A stretch of DNA of 47,677 nucleotides, from positions 1 to 47,677 of IMG/VR virus record IMGVR_UViG_3300031707_000030; one strand, written 5' to 3'. Shown here in pieces: positions 24,658 to 32,623 of this stretch. A model generated the notes under the pieces. That model saw only the letters and a program-made list of their open reading frames with translations, did not search any database and had not been told where the DNA came from. The first letter of the stretch is position 1; the number at the start of each line of letters is the position of its first letter. The stretch is from a virus. The position numbers and the translations under genes are program-made.

Positions 24658-25758
24658 GTGGCTTCGACTCGCAAAGTACTAAAGTGCAATCGAGTATCAA
24701 GACTGTGGACTACTTTGGCTGAATTGAAAGAGCTTGACAAGTACGTTAAGGAATTCGAGGTATATCTGAAGTCGGAACAAGGACAAAGCGATGTAAAGGA
24801 CCGACATGAGCGAGAGCAGAAGCTCCAAACTATCTTCTCTCGGAAGAATGTTACGCAGTTAGCCGAATCCGAGTTCGGTGAAGCGATAGCGGGATTGTGG
24901 GCAAACGCGGGTTGGACGAACAAGAGCTACCTGGTGAAGAAACTGATAGACGACAACGGATTAGACAATCTAAGACGGTCTTTCAACCAAGTGCTTTGGG
25001 GTGAAGAGAATCTGGCAAAAAGATATGACGATTTCAGGTCATCAGTAAAGGGAATGGGCCCTGCCCAAATTACTGAAATCATGAGCTTCGTTCATCCCGA
25101 CAAGTACGGATTGTGGAACGCTAGGTCAAGAAAAGGGTTAGACATTCTCGGTATGCTCCCGACTAAGAAGTATCAGATTGGCGGGGCTGAGTTTGAGAAG
25201 TGCGTAGACGCATTTCAAAAGCTAAGGTCAACGCTGGAAGAAAAGGGGATGCGGAATATTGATCTGATTGACGTGGATTTCTTCCTGTACTTTCTGCAAC
25301 AGCAGCGTCCGAAGGAGACTGAGGATACCGATTTTGAATTCGACCATGACGAGACCGCTGAAAAACTTGAAGCGCTCGGTGTTGGTTTGGGATTTGATGT
25401 GGAAAGAGAGAAGAAGGTCGCAAAAGGCGCACAACTGGATGTCGTTTGGAGTACGAAGATTGGAAACCTAGGTATGGTCAGCTACGCCTTCGAAGTCCAA
25501 GCAAAAGGAGGAAGCATCGACTCACTGTTACTTAATCTGCAAAGAGCCAGAAATGACGCTACCGTACAGAAAATAGTCGCCGTCTCGGACGCGAAGACAC
25601 TCGACAGAATTAGAGATGAAGCAAGCGGAGTGAAGGATTTGAAGGATACGATTGCCTACTTAGATGTCCATGATGTTGACAAAGCGTCAAAACTGATTCA
25701 GGAACTCGGACAGATACTAAACAAATTGGAACTCGTCAAATCGGCATATTCTGGTTGA
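24658..25758 (+). CDS. Restriction-endonuclease-like protein
   Basis: About 366 aa from GTG 24658 (TTG 24715 possible). Divergent from, and on the opposite strand to, all neighbours. Residues about 120-160 have GMGPAQITEIMSFVHPDKYG, seen in restriction-like accessory proteins; near 275-300 lies GAQLDVVW...AFEVQAKG, a PD-(D/E)XK pattern with Asp, Glu-x-Gln and Lys. The base composition looks more AT-rich than adjacent genes. Likely a recently acquired defence or anti-competitor nuclease (moron). Confidence 0.5.
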   Translation: MASTRKVLKCNRVSRLWTTLAELKELDKYVKEFEVYLKSEQGQSDVKDRHEREQKLQTIFSRKNVTQLAESEFGEAIAGLWANAGWTNKSYLVKKLIDDNGLDNLRRSFNQVLWGEENLAKRYDDFRSSVKGMGPAQITEIMSFVHPDKYGLWNARSRKGLDILGMLPTKKYQIGGAEFEKCVDAFQKLRSTLEEKGMRNIDLIDVDFFLYFLQQQRPKETEDTDFEFDHDETAEKLEALGVGLGFDVEREKKVAKGAQLDVVWSTKIGNLGMVSYAFEVQAKGGSIDSLLLNLQRARNDATVQKIVAVSDAKTLDRIRDEASGVKDLKDTIAYLDVHDVDKASKLIQELGQILNKLELVKSAYSG

Positions 25759-25811
25759 CAAATGCAGTCGTGCGGAATGGCGGAGACCGACAATCAAGAG
25801 ATTGAACTCCA

Positions 25812-27428
25812 TCAGAACAAGTCCTGTATGACTGCTGGCGGAGCCATGCGTCCGTATGCGTCAGCGATCAATGCGTAGATGAAGGCGTGAAGTGCGTCGT
25901 CAGGTTCGCCTTCTGAATGCGTGTAGTGATGATACTTCTTGCCGCTGACGGTCTCCTGCTCCTCCATCTCAATGCAAGTGAATTGATCAATGAGCCATTC
26001 GACTTCAAGCGGCTCTTTCCACGGGAGGACAAGCATCGGATTCGCTGCGCCAGTTGGATCCTTGTGTTTGATGTGCTCGATAGCGGTCTCGATCCAGAAC
26101 GAGCGATCTGCAAGGAGAAGCATCTGCGCGACTCGCTTGCCCTGCTCGTCTGAGGTTCGACGCTCAAGAGGGATCTCGGGTCTGCGAGTGTATTGGCAGG
26201 CGAGGACTCGATCTGCGAACTTCTTTTGGAGCTCGCTGACTTGGACTGCTCCATATCCGATGTCTGCCACGGCTTGCTTGACATTGAAGAGCGGGATCAG
26301 GTTGCCGATGATCTGAACCTGCTTCATCGGGTCTTTCTCATCGAACTTGCGAACGTAGATGAGCCGCCAGCGGTCAGATTCATCTTTGCCCATGATCCAG
26401 GCGACGGTGAAGGCGAATTCTCCGCCTCCCCAATCTACGCCCATGAATGAAGAGTAAGGCGGATCAAGATGGTCGAGCAGGCCCCAGCGGAAGTCTCTGC
26501 AAGCCAGCAAGTCCTCAGTGATCAGTGGTTTTGCGAGGCCGCGATAGAAGAGGCCGAGAACTTCGTTGAGGAATCTGCGCTCGCTTCGGTAGCGGATGCG
26601 TTTGGCTTCGATGCTGTTGGGATGAGTGGGCGGGAGGCTGATGATCCACGGAGCCATCCGTTGATCTATGTGATAGCCTGAGTAGAACTTATTCTCGGGC
26701 TTCTGAGGGACCCATGCGCGTGACTCTGGATCCCATTCCTTCATGTCTGACTGTTTCCAGACTCGACAGAATTCGCTGCCTTCATCGCTTGCGGTTCCGA
26801 CCATTATCATGTTTCCGAATGAGCTGTGAGAGAGCGTCTCTTCAATGACGGGCATTGCTTCGGATTGAACATCCTGCATTTCGTCTATGGCTGCGAAGTC
26901 TGCGGGAATGTTTCTTAGAGCGCCGAAGTCTCCCCATGCGCTGATCAGATAGCCGATTGATCCATTTGAGAAGGGGATTCTCCCGATCGCGGTTTCTCCA
27001 AGCTCTGCTTCTCTCGCTTTGCTGATGAAGTCGCGGAGCTCTGGACTGTCGAGTAGGGCTTTGCGGAATCGGTCGTGGCTGAACCTTGAGACTTGATCCA
27101 TTCTCGGCGCGGTGTAGATTGCGGTTGTGAATGGATGCGTGACTAGCTTATGCAGAATCCAGTTGACGATCCATTCAGTCATCTCCATCTGGCGAGCTTT
27201 CACGATGATGACTCGGTGTGAGTTGTCACGGTAGAGCGGAAGCAGATAGTCTCGATCCCGAAAGCTGAAAGGCTCTCCTTTCAGGATCCTGTTCTGCTTT
27301 GTCCATTGGACAGGATCAGTCGGCTTCGGCTTCGCTAGAGCTTCGACTTCTGCCTTTAGCTTCGCTATCTCGCTTGACCCGATCGAGATCTTGTCTTGTA
27401 TCTTTGACTTGAGATAGAAGCTCATCAA
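25812..27428 (-). CDS. Terminase large subunit
   Basis: 538 aa. ATPase: VKARQMEMTE at 77-84 in the Walker A position, Walker B AAIDEMQ (Asp182, Glu183), then a TASDEGSEF coupling motif. RNase H-like nuclease: MGVDWGGG near 345, an ADIGYG strand, and PDDALHA near the C-terminus. The P-loop lacks the GK[ST] signature; the Lys precedes Ala-Arg as in the lambda gpA type. It packages DNA into the prohead through the portal. The start overlaps the upstream gene by 113 nt. Confidence 0.85.
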   Translation of the reverse strand: MMSFYLKSKIQDKISIGSSEIAKLKAEVEALAKPKPTDPVQWTKQNRILKGEPFSFRDRDYLLPLYRDNSHRVIIVKARQMEMTEWIVNWILHKLVTHPFTTAIYTAPRMDQVSRFSHDRFRKALLDSPELRDFISKAREAELGETAIGRIPFSNGSIGYLISAWGDFGALRNIPADFAAIDEMQDVQSEAMPVIEETLSHSSFGNMIMVGTASDEGSEFCRVWKQSDMKEWDPESRAWVPQKPENKFYSGYHIDQRMAPWIISLPPTHPNSIEAKRIRYRSERRFLNEVLGLFYRGLAKPLITEDLLACRDFRWGLLDHLDPPYSSFMGVDWGGGEFAFTVAWIMGKDESDRWRLIYVRKFDEKDPMKQVQIIGNLIPLFNVKQAVADIGYGAVQVSELQKKFADRVLACQYTRRPEIPLERRTSDEQGKRVAQMLLLADRSFWIETAIEHIKHKDPTGAANPMLVLPWKEPLEVEWLIDQFTCIEMEEQETVSGKKYHHYTHSEGEPDDALHAFIYALIADAYGRMAPPAVIQDLF

Positions 27429-27726
27429 CCTTAGCCTCCAATTCGGAGGGCTTCAGAGCCATGAGGAAATTTCTGATTCCATCATTGATTGATCGAGCAT
27501 CAGCAGAATCGAGCTTGCGATCAAACAGCAGCCTGATCACTTGCTTCTGAAGAGCCAAGACTCCGCTGACGGTCGAAACGTCGAAATCAATCTTGATCGG
27601 CTCACCAACACGTTTCAGCCGCTTGATCAAAGCCCTGACGTAGGCTTGCTTGTCCTTACGTGGGAGGGAGGGGCGGGAGGGGGATCCACGCCGAAGACCG
27701 CGCTCCCTACGTGTGCGTGGGCCCAT
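27316..27726 (-). CDS. Small terminase subunit candidate
   Basis: 136 aa from ATG 27726 behind AGGAG (ATG 27771 lies inside the previous gene). Basic N-terminus, helical middle with DARSINDGIRNFLMAL, and a charged coiled-coil C-terminus that overlaps the terminase start in another frame by 113 nt. Position, size and helical character match TerS; no sequence-family match was recognised. Confidence 0.5.
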   Translation of the reverse strand: MGPRTRRERGLRRGSPSRPSLPRKDKQAYVRALIKRLKRVGEPIKIDFDVSTVSGVLALQKQVIRLLFDRKLDSADARSINDGIRNFLMALKPSELEAKVDELLSQVKDTRQDLDRVKRDSEAKGRSRSSSEAEAD

Positions 27727-27749
27727 GTGTGGTTTGCTCCTGTGTGTGG

Positions 27750-27965
27750 TTAGGGGCTGAAGAGTTTCCATAGGGCTGCGAGTAGTCCTGCGAGTGCGCT
27801 GAGGCTGATGAGTATGTTGATTGTGTTGAGGGATTCGAGCCTTGTGAGTCTTTTCTCTAGGTTGAGCTGGACTTTGAGGCAGGCTATTTGTGTGACGAAG
27901 GGGCCGCAGTCTTCTTTGGGATCATCTAGGGCGGCTTGTATCTCTTCGGGAAGGCCCTTGTTCAA
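27750..27965 (-). CDS. Holin-like small membrane protein
   Basis: 71 aa from TTG 27965. An acidic N-terminus, a short coiled coil (VQLNLEKRLTRLESLN) and one C-terminal membrane span (ILISLSALAGLLAALW) ending KLFSP. The plan resembles holin- or spanin-like phage proteins with a coil and tail anchor. Gene starts right after the previous TAG. Confidence 0.45.
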   Translation of the reverse strand: MNKGLPEEIQAALDDPKEDCGPFVTQIACLKVQLNLEKRLTRLESLNTINILISLSALAGLLAALWKLFSP

Positions 27966-27967
27966 GG

Positions 27968-28459
27968 CTATTCATCTACGACTATGATGACCTCGCAATC
28001 CCAGGCGTTGAATGTTTTCGCTGGATCTATGTTGAAGATGTCTCGGTTCACGATGACCCTGCTGCCTGCGTTGACCCGAATCGGTTTGAGCGCATGCAGC
28101 TCATTGAGCGGATAGTAGTCTTGCTGAGAGGTTGCACTCGTATGCCTGTGCATGTAGACTCCGCCAATGTAGACGTTGCCGCTGAAGGCGCTGCCAGGAT
28201 CCTTGGGCGGCACTGCGCCATCTGGAAGATCTGCGTCGGCTTCATCTGAACATGAATCATAGCTGTATGGGGTTGCAGGGGTTTCAGGGGGCAGTCTCTT
28301 TAGGGAACGCACAAGCGCTCTGAGATAGCGCCGTAATGAATTCACCTTAGGCTGAAGCCAGATTGACAGGGCGGCCTCGAACTTGCTTCCCTCATCATAT
28401 CCTACCCAAACCCGTCCAGCAATGAGGGTTGCAGCCTTCGGAAATTCGATCGTGATCAC
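27968..28459 (-). CDS. Beta-rich protein, possibly N-terminally extended
   Basis: 163 aa from GTG 28459, without a clear ribosome site. The frame continues upstream for 26 plausible codons to a TAG (28538-28540), and beyond it 15 codons to an ATG placed right after the preceding stop. Strands around ITIEFPKAATLIAGRVWVG and VIVNRDIFNI suggest a beta-sandwich with a central disordered Pro/Asp segment. Function unknown; ends TAG CCT TGA. Confidence 0.45.
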   Translation of the reverse strand: MITIEFPKAATLIAGRVWVGYDEGSKFEAALSIWLQPKVNSLRRYLRALVRSLKRLPPETPATPYSYDSCSDEADADLPDGAVPPKDPGSAFSGNVYIGGVYMHRHTSATSQQDYYPLNELHALKPIRVNAGSRVIVNRDIFNIDPAKTFNAWDCEVIIVVDE

Positions 28460-28585
28460 ATCGTTCTTTATGAGCCTCTGCCTTGGCTTCAGCGTGAAGT
28501 AGCCGAGATATTTTGCGTAAGTGTTCAGCGTCAGAGTCTATGCCCCCACATGAATTCTCATTGATGCCAAGAAAGTCTCGAACAT
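28460..28585 (-). other. In-frame upstream extension with amber codon
   Basis: Codons 1-15 from ATG 28585, TAG at 28540-28538, then 26 sense codons joining the 163-aa ORF. The ATG abuts the TAG of the preceding gene (TAGATG), with GGAG nearby, a better start than GTG 28459. Explanations: nonsense mutation or sequencing error, start at a non-standard codon such as CTG 28534, or amber suppression. Confidence 0.4.
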
Positions 28586-28918
28586 CTATGGCCCCCACTC
28601 CATCAAGATCAGCTCTTTCATTTCGCTAGCGATCAGAGCAGCGACCAGACCTGCAAGCATTGTAGCTACGAAGTCTTGGTTCAGAGCGAAGAGAATCCAG
28701 GTGATCGGAGCCAAGGCGAGACCGAAGAGAAAGTGATGCAGATGGATCCGTTTCGACTTTCCGATCTTGACGTATTGCAGAATGCTAAGATCGCCTCGCT
28801 TCCACTTGTGGTACCAGCGAACCTTCACGTAGTCAGCTAGGATGCGGATGATGAAAAGCCCTAAGCCGAACGTGAACCAAAACGGGGAAGTCAGGAAGGC
28901 GAGCAGTGAGGCCATCAT
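28586..28918 (-). CDS. Small multi-span membrane protein
   Basis: 110 aa with hydrophobic helices at about 3-24, 65-83 and 85-102, and a basic loop with KVRWYHKWKRGD between. Sits in the run of membrane proteins after the protease gene. Possible holin-like or envelope protein; no family recognised. Ends in TAG that directly precedes the next ATG in frame. Confidence 0.45.
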   Translation of the reverse strand: MMASLLAFLTSPFWFTFGLGLFIIRILADYVKVRWYHKWKRGDLSILQYVKIGKSKRIHLHHFLFGLALAPITWILFALNQDFVATMLAGLVAALIASEMKELILMEWGP

Positions 28919-28925
28919 GCAACTT

Positions 28926-29165
28926 CTACCTTCCGGGCTTCTTGAAGAACCGACTCAACCATCGGCGTGCTTCGCCCACGTAGAAGAGCACAGCAACGAT
29001 GGATAGGTAGAGACCGATCAGATTGATGCCCAGAAAGAGAACGAAGTTGGGGGCGATTCCTGTCAGCCCGCCAGCGAGAAACAGGCCGAAGCCTGCTGCC
29101 CAGCTTGCCGACGTCAGGAAGGATCCTGCGAGTAGATAGGCGAAGGCTGCGAGATACTTGTTCAT
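28926..29165 (-). CDS. Small membrane protein
   Basis: 79 aa from ATG 29165 behind GGAGGTGA. Two or three hydrophobic helices (starting YLAAFAYLLAGSFL, later NFVLFLGINLIGLYLSIVAV) and a basic C-terminus with RWLSRFFKKPGR. Membrane role inferred; likely acts with its neighbour in egress or in an envelope function. Confidence 0.5.
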   Translation of the reverse strand: MNKYLAAFAYLLAGSFLTSASWAAGFGLFLAGGLTGIAPNFVLFLGINLIGLYLSIVAVLFYVGEARRWLSRFFKKPGR

Positions 29166-29170
29166 CCGTC

Positions 29171-29335
29171 TCACCTCCGCTTTGCGGCTCCCATCGTCGA
29201 AGTATGGTAGGGCTTGTGTACGACTGAGAATTTCACAATGACTTCCGCGTCTTCCCAGACGAGCTTGACGTTGGCGGTCTCAGCTTTCTTGATTGCCTGG
29301 AAGAGTCTGCCGACTAGATCGGAGACGAAATCCAA
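29171..29335 (-). CDS. 54-aa protein after the protease gene
   Basis: TTG start 29335 follows the protease TGA within 7 nt. An N-terminal helix (VSDLVGRLFQAIKKAE), then strands ANVKLVW and VIVKFSVVH. A longer frame upstream overlaps the protease gene and is not credible. Unknown function. Confidence 0.4.
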   Translation of the reverse strand: MDFVSDLVGRLFQAIKKAETANVKLVWEDAEVIVKFSVVHKPYHTSTMGAAKRR

Positions 29336-29342
29336 CAGGACT

Positions 29343-30992
29343 TCAGGCCCTCTGCTCTTTGCTCTTGGCGCTGAAGTAGTGTTCGATCTCGCGGGCTGTG
29401 AGGCCGCCGAAGAAAGTGAACATCGGGAGTGCACTAGGGAACCAGATCGAAAGGGCACCGAAGATGCCGCATCCGAGCAACGTTCCGAGAGCGAAGGCTC
29501 CTCGATAGTCTTTCTCCTTTAGCTGGTACTTCTCCAAGACCTTGCTTACCTGCTTCTTATCTCGGGCCTTGCTCAACACCAGGTTGACTATTGCCTGCTT
29601 CTGTTTGCGCGTTATCATGCCCTGCTCTACCAGGCACACGACTAGGCCAACGATGCAGTTGATGAGATAGTCTAGATCAGAGCCATCCCAGCCCATGATG
29701 CATTCGAGGAATGGTGTCCAGCAATCTGTCGGCGGTTCTTCATCAGGGACACATTTGCCCTGGTCTGGATCCCAATGTTGCCCCGGAGGACATTCAGGCT
29801 GATCAGGTACACACTTGCCTTGTGTTGGATCCCAATGCTGGCCGGGCGGACATTCAGGCTGCTCACCATCAGGATGAGCGGCCCAATCGAACTCGACTCC
29901 GTAATCTCGAGCGATGGCAGGGAGAGCGATAGCGTAGTTCGTTGTCGAGGATCCTGCGAAGTTGATTCCTGCCAGACCGATTGCTTGGCCTGACGGCCTT
30001 GCTAGGAAGCTCGAGCCTGAGCTTCCGCCAGAGATCTTCGCTGTATGCTCGATGCAATGGTTCAGATAGGCGATGAAGAATTCATAGTTGACACCGATCG
30101 TGACTTCAGTGGCTATGATCTTACCTGAAGTGGTTCCTTCTGTCCGTGAAGAACTCCAGCATTCCCAATCGACCTGCGGTTCCCAATAGACGATGCTGAT
30201 TCCGCCAAAGTCTAGAACATCAGCGCTGACATAATTCAGATCGGCTGCGTTCGTCAGTAGATAGTCAAATTCGTTCTCCTGGTATGGCTGAACAGGAATG
30301 ATGAAAGTATGCCGATAGGAGACGATGTCGCTTGGACAGATTCCGCCGTCATAGGGGGAAGGTTGAGCCCATCCGTGGCCCGCAGGATAGGGCGAGCCGT
30401 CAGTGCTAAAGTTCATTCCGCAGTGGTAGTTCTGGGCGAGATGCCAGCAGCCTGTGTACTTCCTCCCAGCGAGCTCTATAGTGCCATACCATTTAGAGTT
30501 CAGACAGTCAGCATGGGCTTTGTGTTTTAGATCTCCTCGAACCCAGAAGTGTGAGCTGCAAGCCGAGGAGCCGCAGGCGATTAGTGAGACGCCTCCTGGG
30601 ACGGGGCGATATTTCTTCATGTGCTCAGCGGGGCCGCTGACGGGTTTCGGAATATCTATGATTGGCCGTTCAATGATGTCGGTGTGCATTCCGTCAAGGA
30701 TCTTGGGTATCATGACGGGAGCGACTTCAAGAGAGTGGCCGAGCGAATCAACGACTCGCGTTCTGCTTTCTGGCCCCGGCAACTTGCCTTTCTGGAATTC
30801 CTCGAAGAGTTTCCAGAATTCACTTTCGGTCATGAGGGCAGCGGGTTCGACCTTCTTGGGAAAGCCGATTGTGATGCAGGGGATGCTAGTCTCTTTGCCT
30901 CCGATAATCTTCATTCGAGTGTGAGTGATGTAGGTTGCTCCGAGCGCTATCAGGAATTTCTGGTACTTGTTCCTAACCGTTTCTAACGACAT
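29343..30992 (-). CDS. Trypsin-like serine protease with repeats and membrane anchor
   Basis: 549 aa. Residues about 150-385 follow a chymotrypsin-like plan, with the nucleophile region GGSSGSSFLARPSG and a following GLAGINF strand; His and Asp are not certain. Then come two copies of a PPGQHWDP...GKCVPD module (60-bp DNA tandem repeat) and a Cys-rich linker. The C-terminal part has a charged helix and two hydrophobic segments (about 500-535). No classical signal peptide. Possible role: cleavage of host envelope or S-layer proteins in egress, or virion protein processing. Overlaps the upstream gene by 20 nt. Confidence 0.55.
   Translation of the reverse strand: MSLETVRNKYQKFLIALGATYITHTRMKIIGGKETSIPCITIGFPKKVEPAALMTESEFWKLFEEFQKGKLPGPESRTRVVDSLGHSLEVAPVMIPKILDGMHTDIIERPIIDIPKPVSGPAEHMKKYRPVPGGVSLIACGSSACSSHFWVRGDLKHKAHADCLNSKWYGTIELAGRKYTGCWHLAQNYHCGMNFSTDGSPYPAGHGWAQPSPYDGGICPSDIVSYRHTFIIPVQPYQENEFDYLLTNAADLNYVSADVLDFGGISIVYWEPQVDWECWSSSRTEGTTSGKIIATEVTIGVNYEFFIAYLNHCIEHTAKISGGSSGSSFLARPSGQAIGLAGINFAGSSTTNYAIALPAIARDYGVEFDWAAHPDGEQPECPPGQHWDPTQGKCVPDQPECPPGQHWDPDQGKCVPDEEPPTDCWTPFLECIMGWDGSDLDYLINCIVGLVVCLVEQGMITRKQKQAIVNLVLSKARDKKQVSKVLEKYQLKEKDYRGAFALGTLLGCGIFGALSIWFPSALPMFTFFGGLTAREIEHYFSAKSKEQRA
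29750..29869 (-). repeat. 60-bp tandem repeat coding for PPGQHWDP modules
   Basis: Two adjacent 60-nt units within the protease gene, each encoding a 20-residue Cys-containing module of the same plan (ECPPGQHWDP then GKCVPD). Similar CPPGxxWD modules occur in secreted, chitin-binding-like or EGF-like proteins. Copy number could vary among relatives. Confidence 0.7.
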
Positions 30993-31404
30993 TTTCTTCT
31001 CTTTCCTTTATTTCTTTCAGTGAAGGCGGTCGAAGCCTCGGATGCACGTAGCCAGTCGGACGAATCTTCACATCACGCAAAACGTCGCCACGTTGAACAT
31101 CTGAGAGAGCCGCGTCTTCTTTGCTGATCGTCTCGATAGTGAACGGATCATATTGTCCGTGAGAGATCGCGTCGAGTTGTTCAGCGCGAATCTCCGCCAT
31201 GATCTTCTTTTCCTTGTGGAGTTCCCATCGGAAGAGATCGTAGAAGATTTTGGAGGGTTTCTTGTGATATTGGGCGGTGCTCTCCCTCGCGAGCTCGAGA
31301 TCATCGAGCGATGCGGCATGGTTGCTGGGCTTGTTGGCGTCAGCGTGATTGTTGCGTCGTTGATACCATAGGCTGCGTGGATCCAGCCCCTTGCGGAGCG
31401 GCAA
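30973..31404 (-). CDS. Unrecognised charged protein
   Basis: 143 aa from TTG 31404; no ATG occurs before residue 69, so the true start is uncertain. Strongly charged, helix-rich middle (KIFYDLFRWELHKEKKIMAEI) and Lys/Glu-rich C-terminus. First gene of the 31.4-29.2 kb block and overlaps the protease gene by 20 nt. Confidence 0.35.
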   Translation of the reverse strand: MPLRKGLDPRSLWYQRRNNHADANKPSNHAASLDDLELARESTAQYHKKPSKIFYDLFRWELHKEKKIMAEIRAEQLDAISHGQYDPFTIETISKEDAALSDVQRGDVLRDVKIRPTGYVHPRLRPPSLKEIKEREENVVRNG

Positions 31405-31487
31405 CAGCTTCGAAGCCTTCTTGGGTTTGTTCGAATGGCAAGTTTCTTAAGACGGTGCGCGTGCGATTAGCCTCATACGTGTTCGCT

Positions 31488-31517
31488 ACGAGTCTGAACG
31501 AGTCGAAAGGAGTCGAA
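31488..31517. repeat. Three tandem 10-bp repeats upstream of an RHH gene
   Basis: Units ACGAGTCTGA, ACGAGTCGAA and AGGAGTCGAA follow one another without gap, one helical turn each, 30 nt before the RHH start. The spacing suits side-by-side binding of RHH dimers, so this is a candidate operator that could also control the divergent minus-strand gene at 31404. Confidence 0.45.
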
Positions 31518-31547
31518 TCGAGGCAAATGCAAGCGGATTGATTCTGT

Positions 31548-31742
31548 TTGAGTACAGAACGCGAGAAACTCAGCGAGAATCACACTGTCCGCCTGACGAA
31601 AGAGGATTCGATGCGAGCGAAGAAAATGGCGAAGGCGTGGGGCTGTGCTGTGGGTGACGTGATCAGGCGAGCCCTCAAGGAACTCTATGCAAGGTACACA
31701 TACCTGGATGCTGAAGAGAAGAAGGCTCTAGGAATAACCTAG
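31548..31742 (+). CDS. Ribbon-helix-helix regulator
   Basis: 64 aa from TTG. The core HTVRLTKEDSMRAKKMAKAW plus a second helix VGDVIRRALKELYAR fits the CopG/Arc fold: a beta strand then two helices. It is the only plus-strand gene between 25.8 and 38.5 kb and has 10-bp tandem repeats just upstream, suggesting autoregulation and control of the late block. Ends in TAG. Confidence 0.65.
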   Translation: MSTEREKLSENHTVRLTKEDSMRAKKMAKAWGCAVGDVIRRALKELYARYTYLDAEEKKALGIT

Positions 31743-31753
31743 ACTCGTCATCT

Positions 31754-32026
31754 TCAATCAGGACAGTTCGGGCAAGCCTGATGTCTGCGGAACCAATCTC
31801 CGCAGTCGCATCGGCAGTTAGGATCCATGATTCTGCCTTGATCATCGTAGCAAGCGGCGGGACTTGAGATCTTGACGTGATGCTCGCAGATCCCGCATCT
31901 CGGAAGAGCCTGCGCTTCCTCTAGGCTGATGTCTCCGACTATTCGACGCGAGCTCTCTTGCTTTTCGACTTCGCGTTTGATGATGCAGGCGGCGGGAATG
32001 AATCTCACAAGATCCTCGTCAGCCAA
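31754..32026 (-). CDS. Cys-rich zinc-binding protein
   Basis: 90 aa from TTG 32026 behind GGCGGAG; an ATG at 32065 would overlap the upstream gene by 47 nt. The C-terminal half has CGICEHH, then CRCDCGDW and CPNC, enough for two metal sites. Convergent with the RHH gene. Unknown function. Confidence 0.45.
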   Translation of the reverse strand: MADEDLVRFIPAACIIKREVEKQESSRRIVGDISLEEAQALPRCGICEHHVKISSPAACYDDQGRIMDPNCRCDCGDWFRRHQACPNCPD

Positions 32027-32225
32027 GGCTCTGCTCCGCCTCTGCAAGTAACTGAGCAAGCTCATTATCCTGTGTGAGCGTTTGAACTCGATTCGCCTTA
32101 ATTGCGAGCTTAGCGAGTTGTTTCAGGAACTCAGGGAGGCTATTCGCCTCTGCTGTGAGGAATGTTCCGCAACAGTCCGCATGAAACCGAGGCACATCCA
32201 CCTGAACCACCGCGCAGGTGCTCAT
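32019..32225 (-). CDS. Small helical protein
   Basis: 68 aa. An N-terminal Cys/His segment (FHADCCG) then an amphipathic helix region LPEFLKQLAKLAIK. Overlaps both neighbours slightly. No family recognised. Confidence 0.4.
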   Translation of the reverse strand: MSTCAVVQVDVPRFHADCCGTFLTAEANSLPEFLKQLAKLAIKANRVQTLTQDNELAQLLAEAEQSLG

Positions 32226-32611
32226 TGTCGAAGTATGACCTCCGCTCTTTCCAGCAATTTGGACAGCCCTGAGTCTCGGGTTCTATGAAAGATGGGTTCA
32301 GCCACTTTGAGAGCTCTCAGCATGTCCACTTGGAATGTCTGTTTGAAGTCGGGGTTCGATTCCATGAGTTCTAGGACGCGTTCAAGCTCACTTTTCGCTC
32401 CGACAAGTGCCGCATACTCGAAAACTCGGCCTGCCGGATCCTGCCTTCTCGGATAGGCATCTAGAGTCTGCTGCCGCTCATTCTCCTTCAGGAACCTATC
32501 GATGAGGTCACTGATGATTTCGCCCTGCTTGAGTCCATGAGCCTTGCAGAAAAGCTCGAACTCACCTAGGGCAGGGTCACGTCCCCTGAAGTATTTCATC
32601 CTCGAAGTCAT
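32222..32611 (-). CDS. Helical protein with possible RHH-type N-terminus
   Basis: 129 aa. Residues about 14-45 (ELFCKAHGLKQGEIISDLI) look like the helix pair of an RHH DNA-binding domain; the rest is helical and charged. May be a regulator. The next gene overlaps by 4 nt. Confidence 0.4.
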   Translation of the reverse strand: MTSRMKYFRGRDPALGEFELFCKAHGLKQGEIISDLIDRFLKENERQQTLDAYPRRQDPAGRVFEYAALVGAKSELERVLELMESNPDFKQTFQVDMLRALKVAEPIFHRTRDSGLSKLLERAEVILRQ

Positions 32612-32623
32612 GGCAGGTCTGCC

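Noticed and set aside
153-28918. General recoding of TAG as pyrrolysine
   Set aside because: Several neighbouring gene pairs are in frame across a TAG (2886, 5156, 28586), but TAG ends many genes, including carS, and most have good ribosome sites after it. Only the 28538 codon is kept as an anomaly.
29750-29869. Possible CRISPR-like repeat
   Set aside because: Two adjacent 60-bp coding units without spacers; a duplicated protein module.
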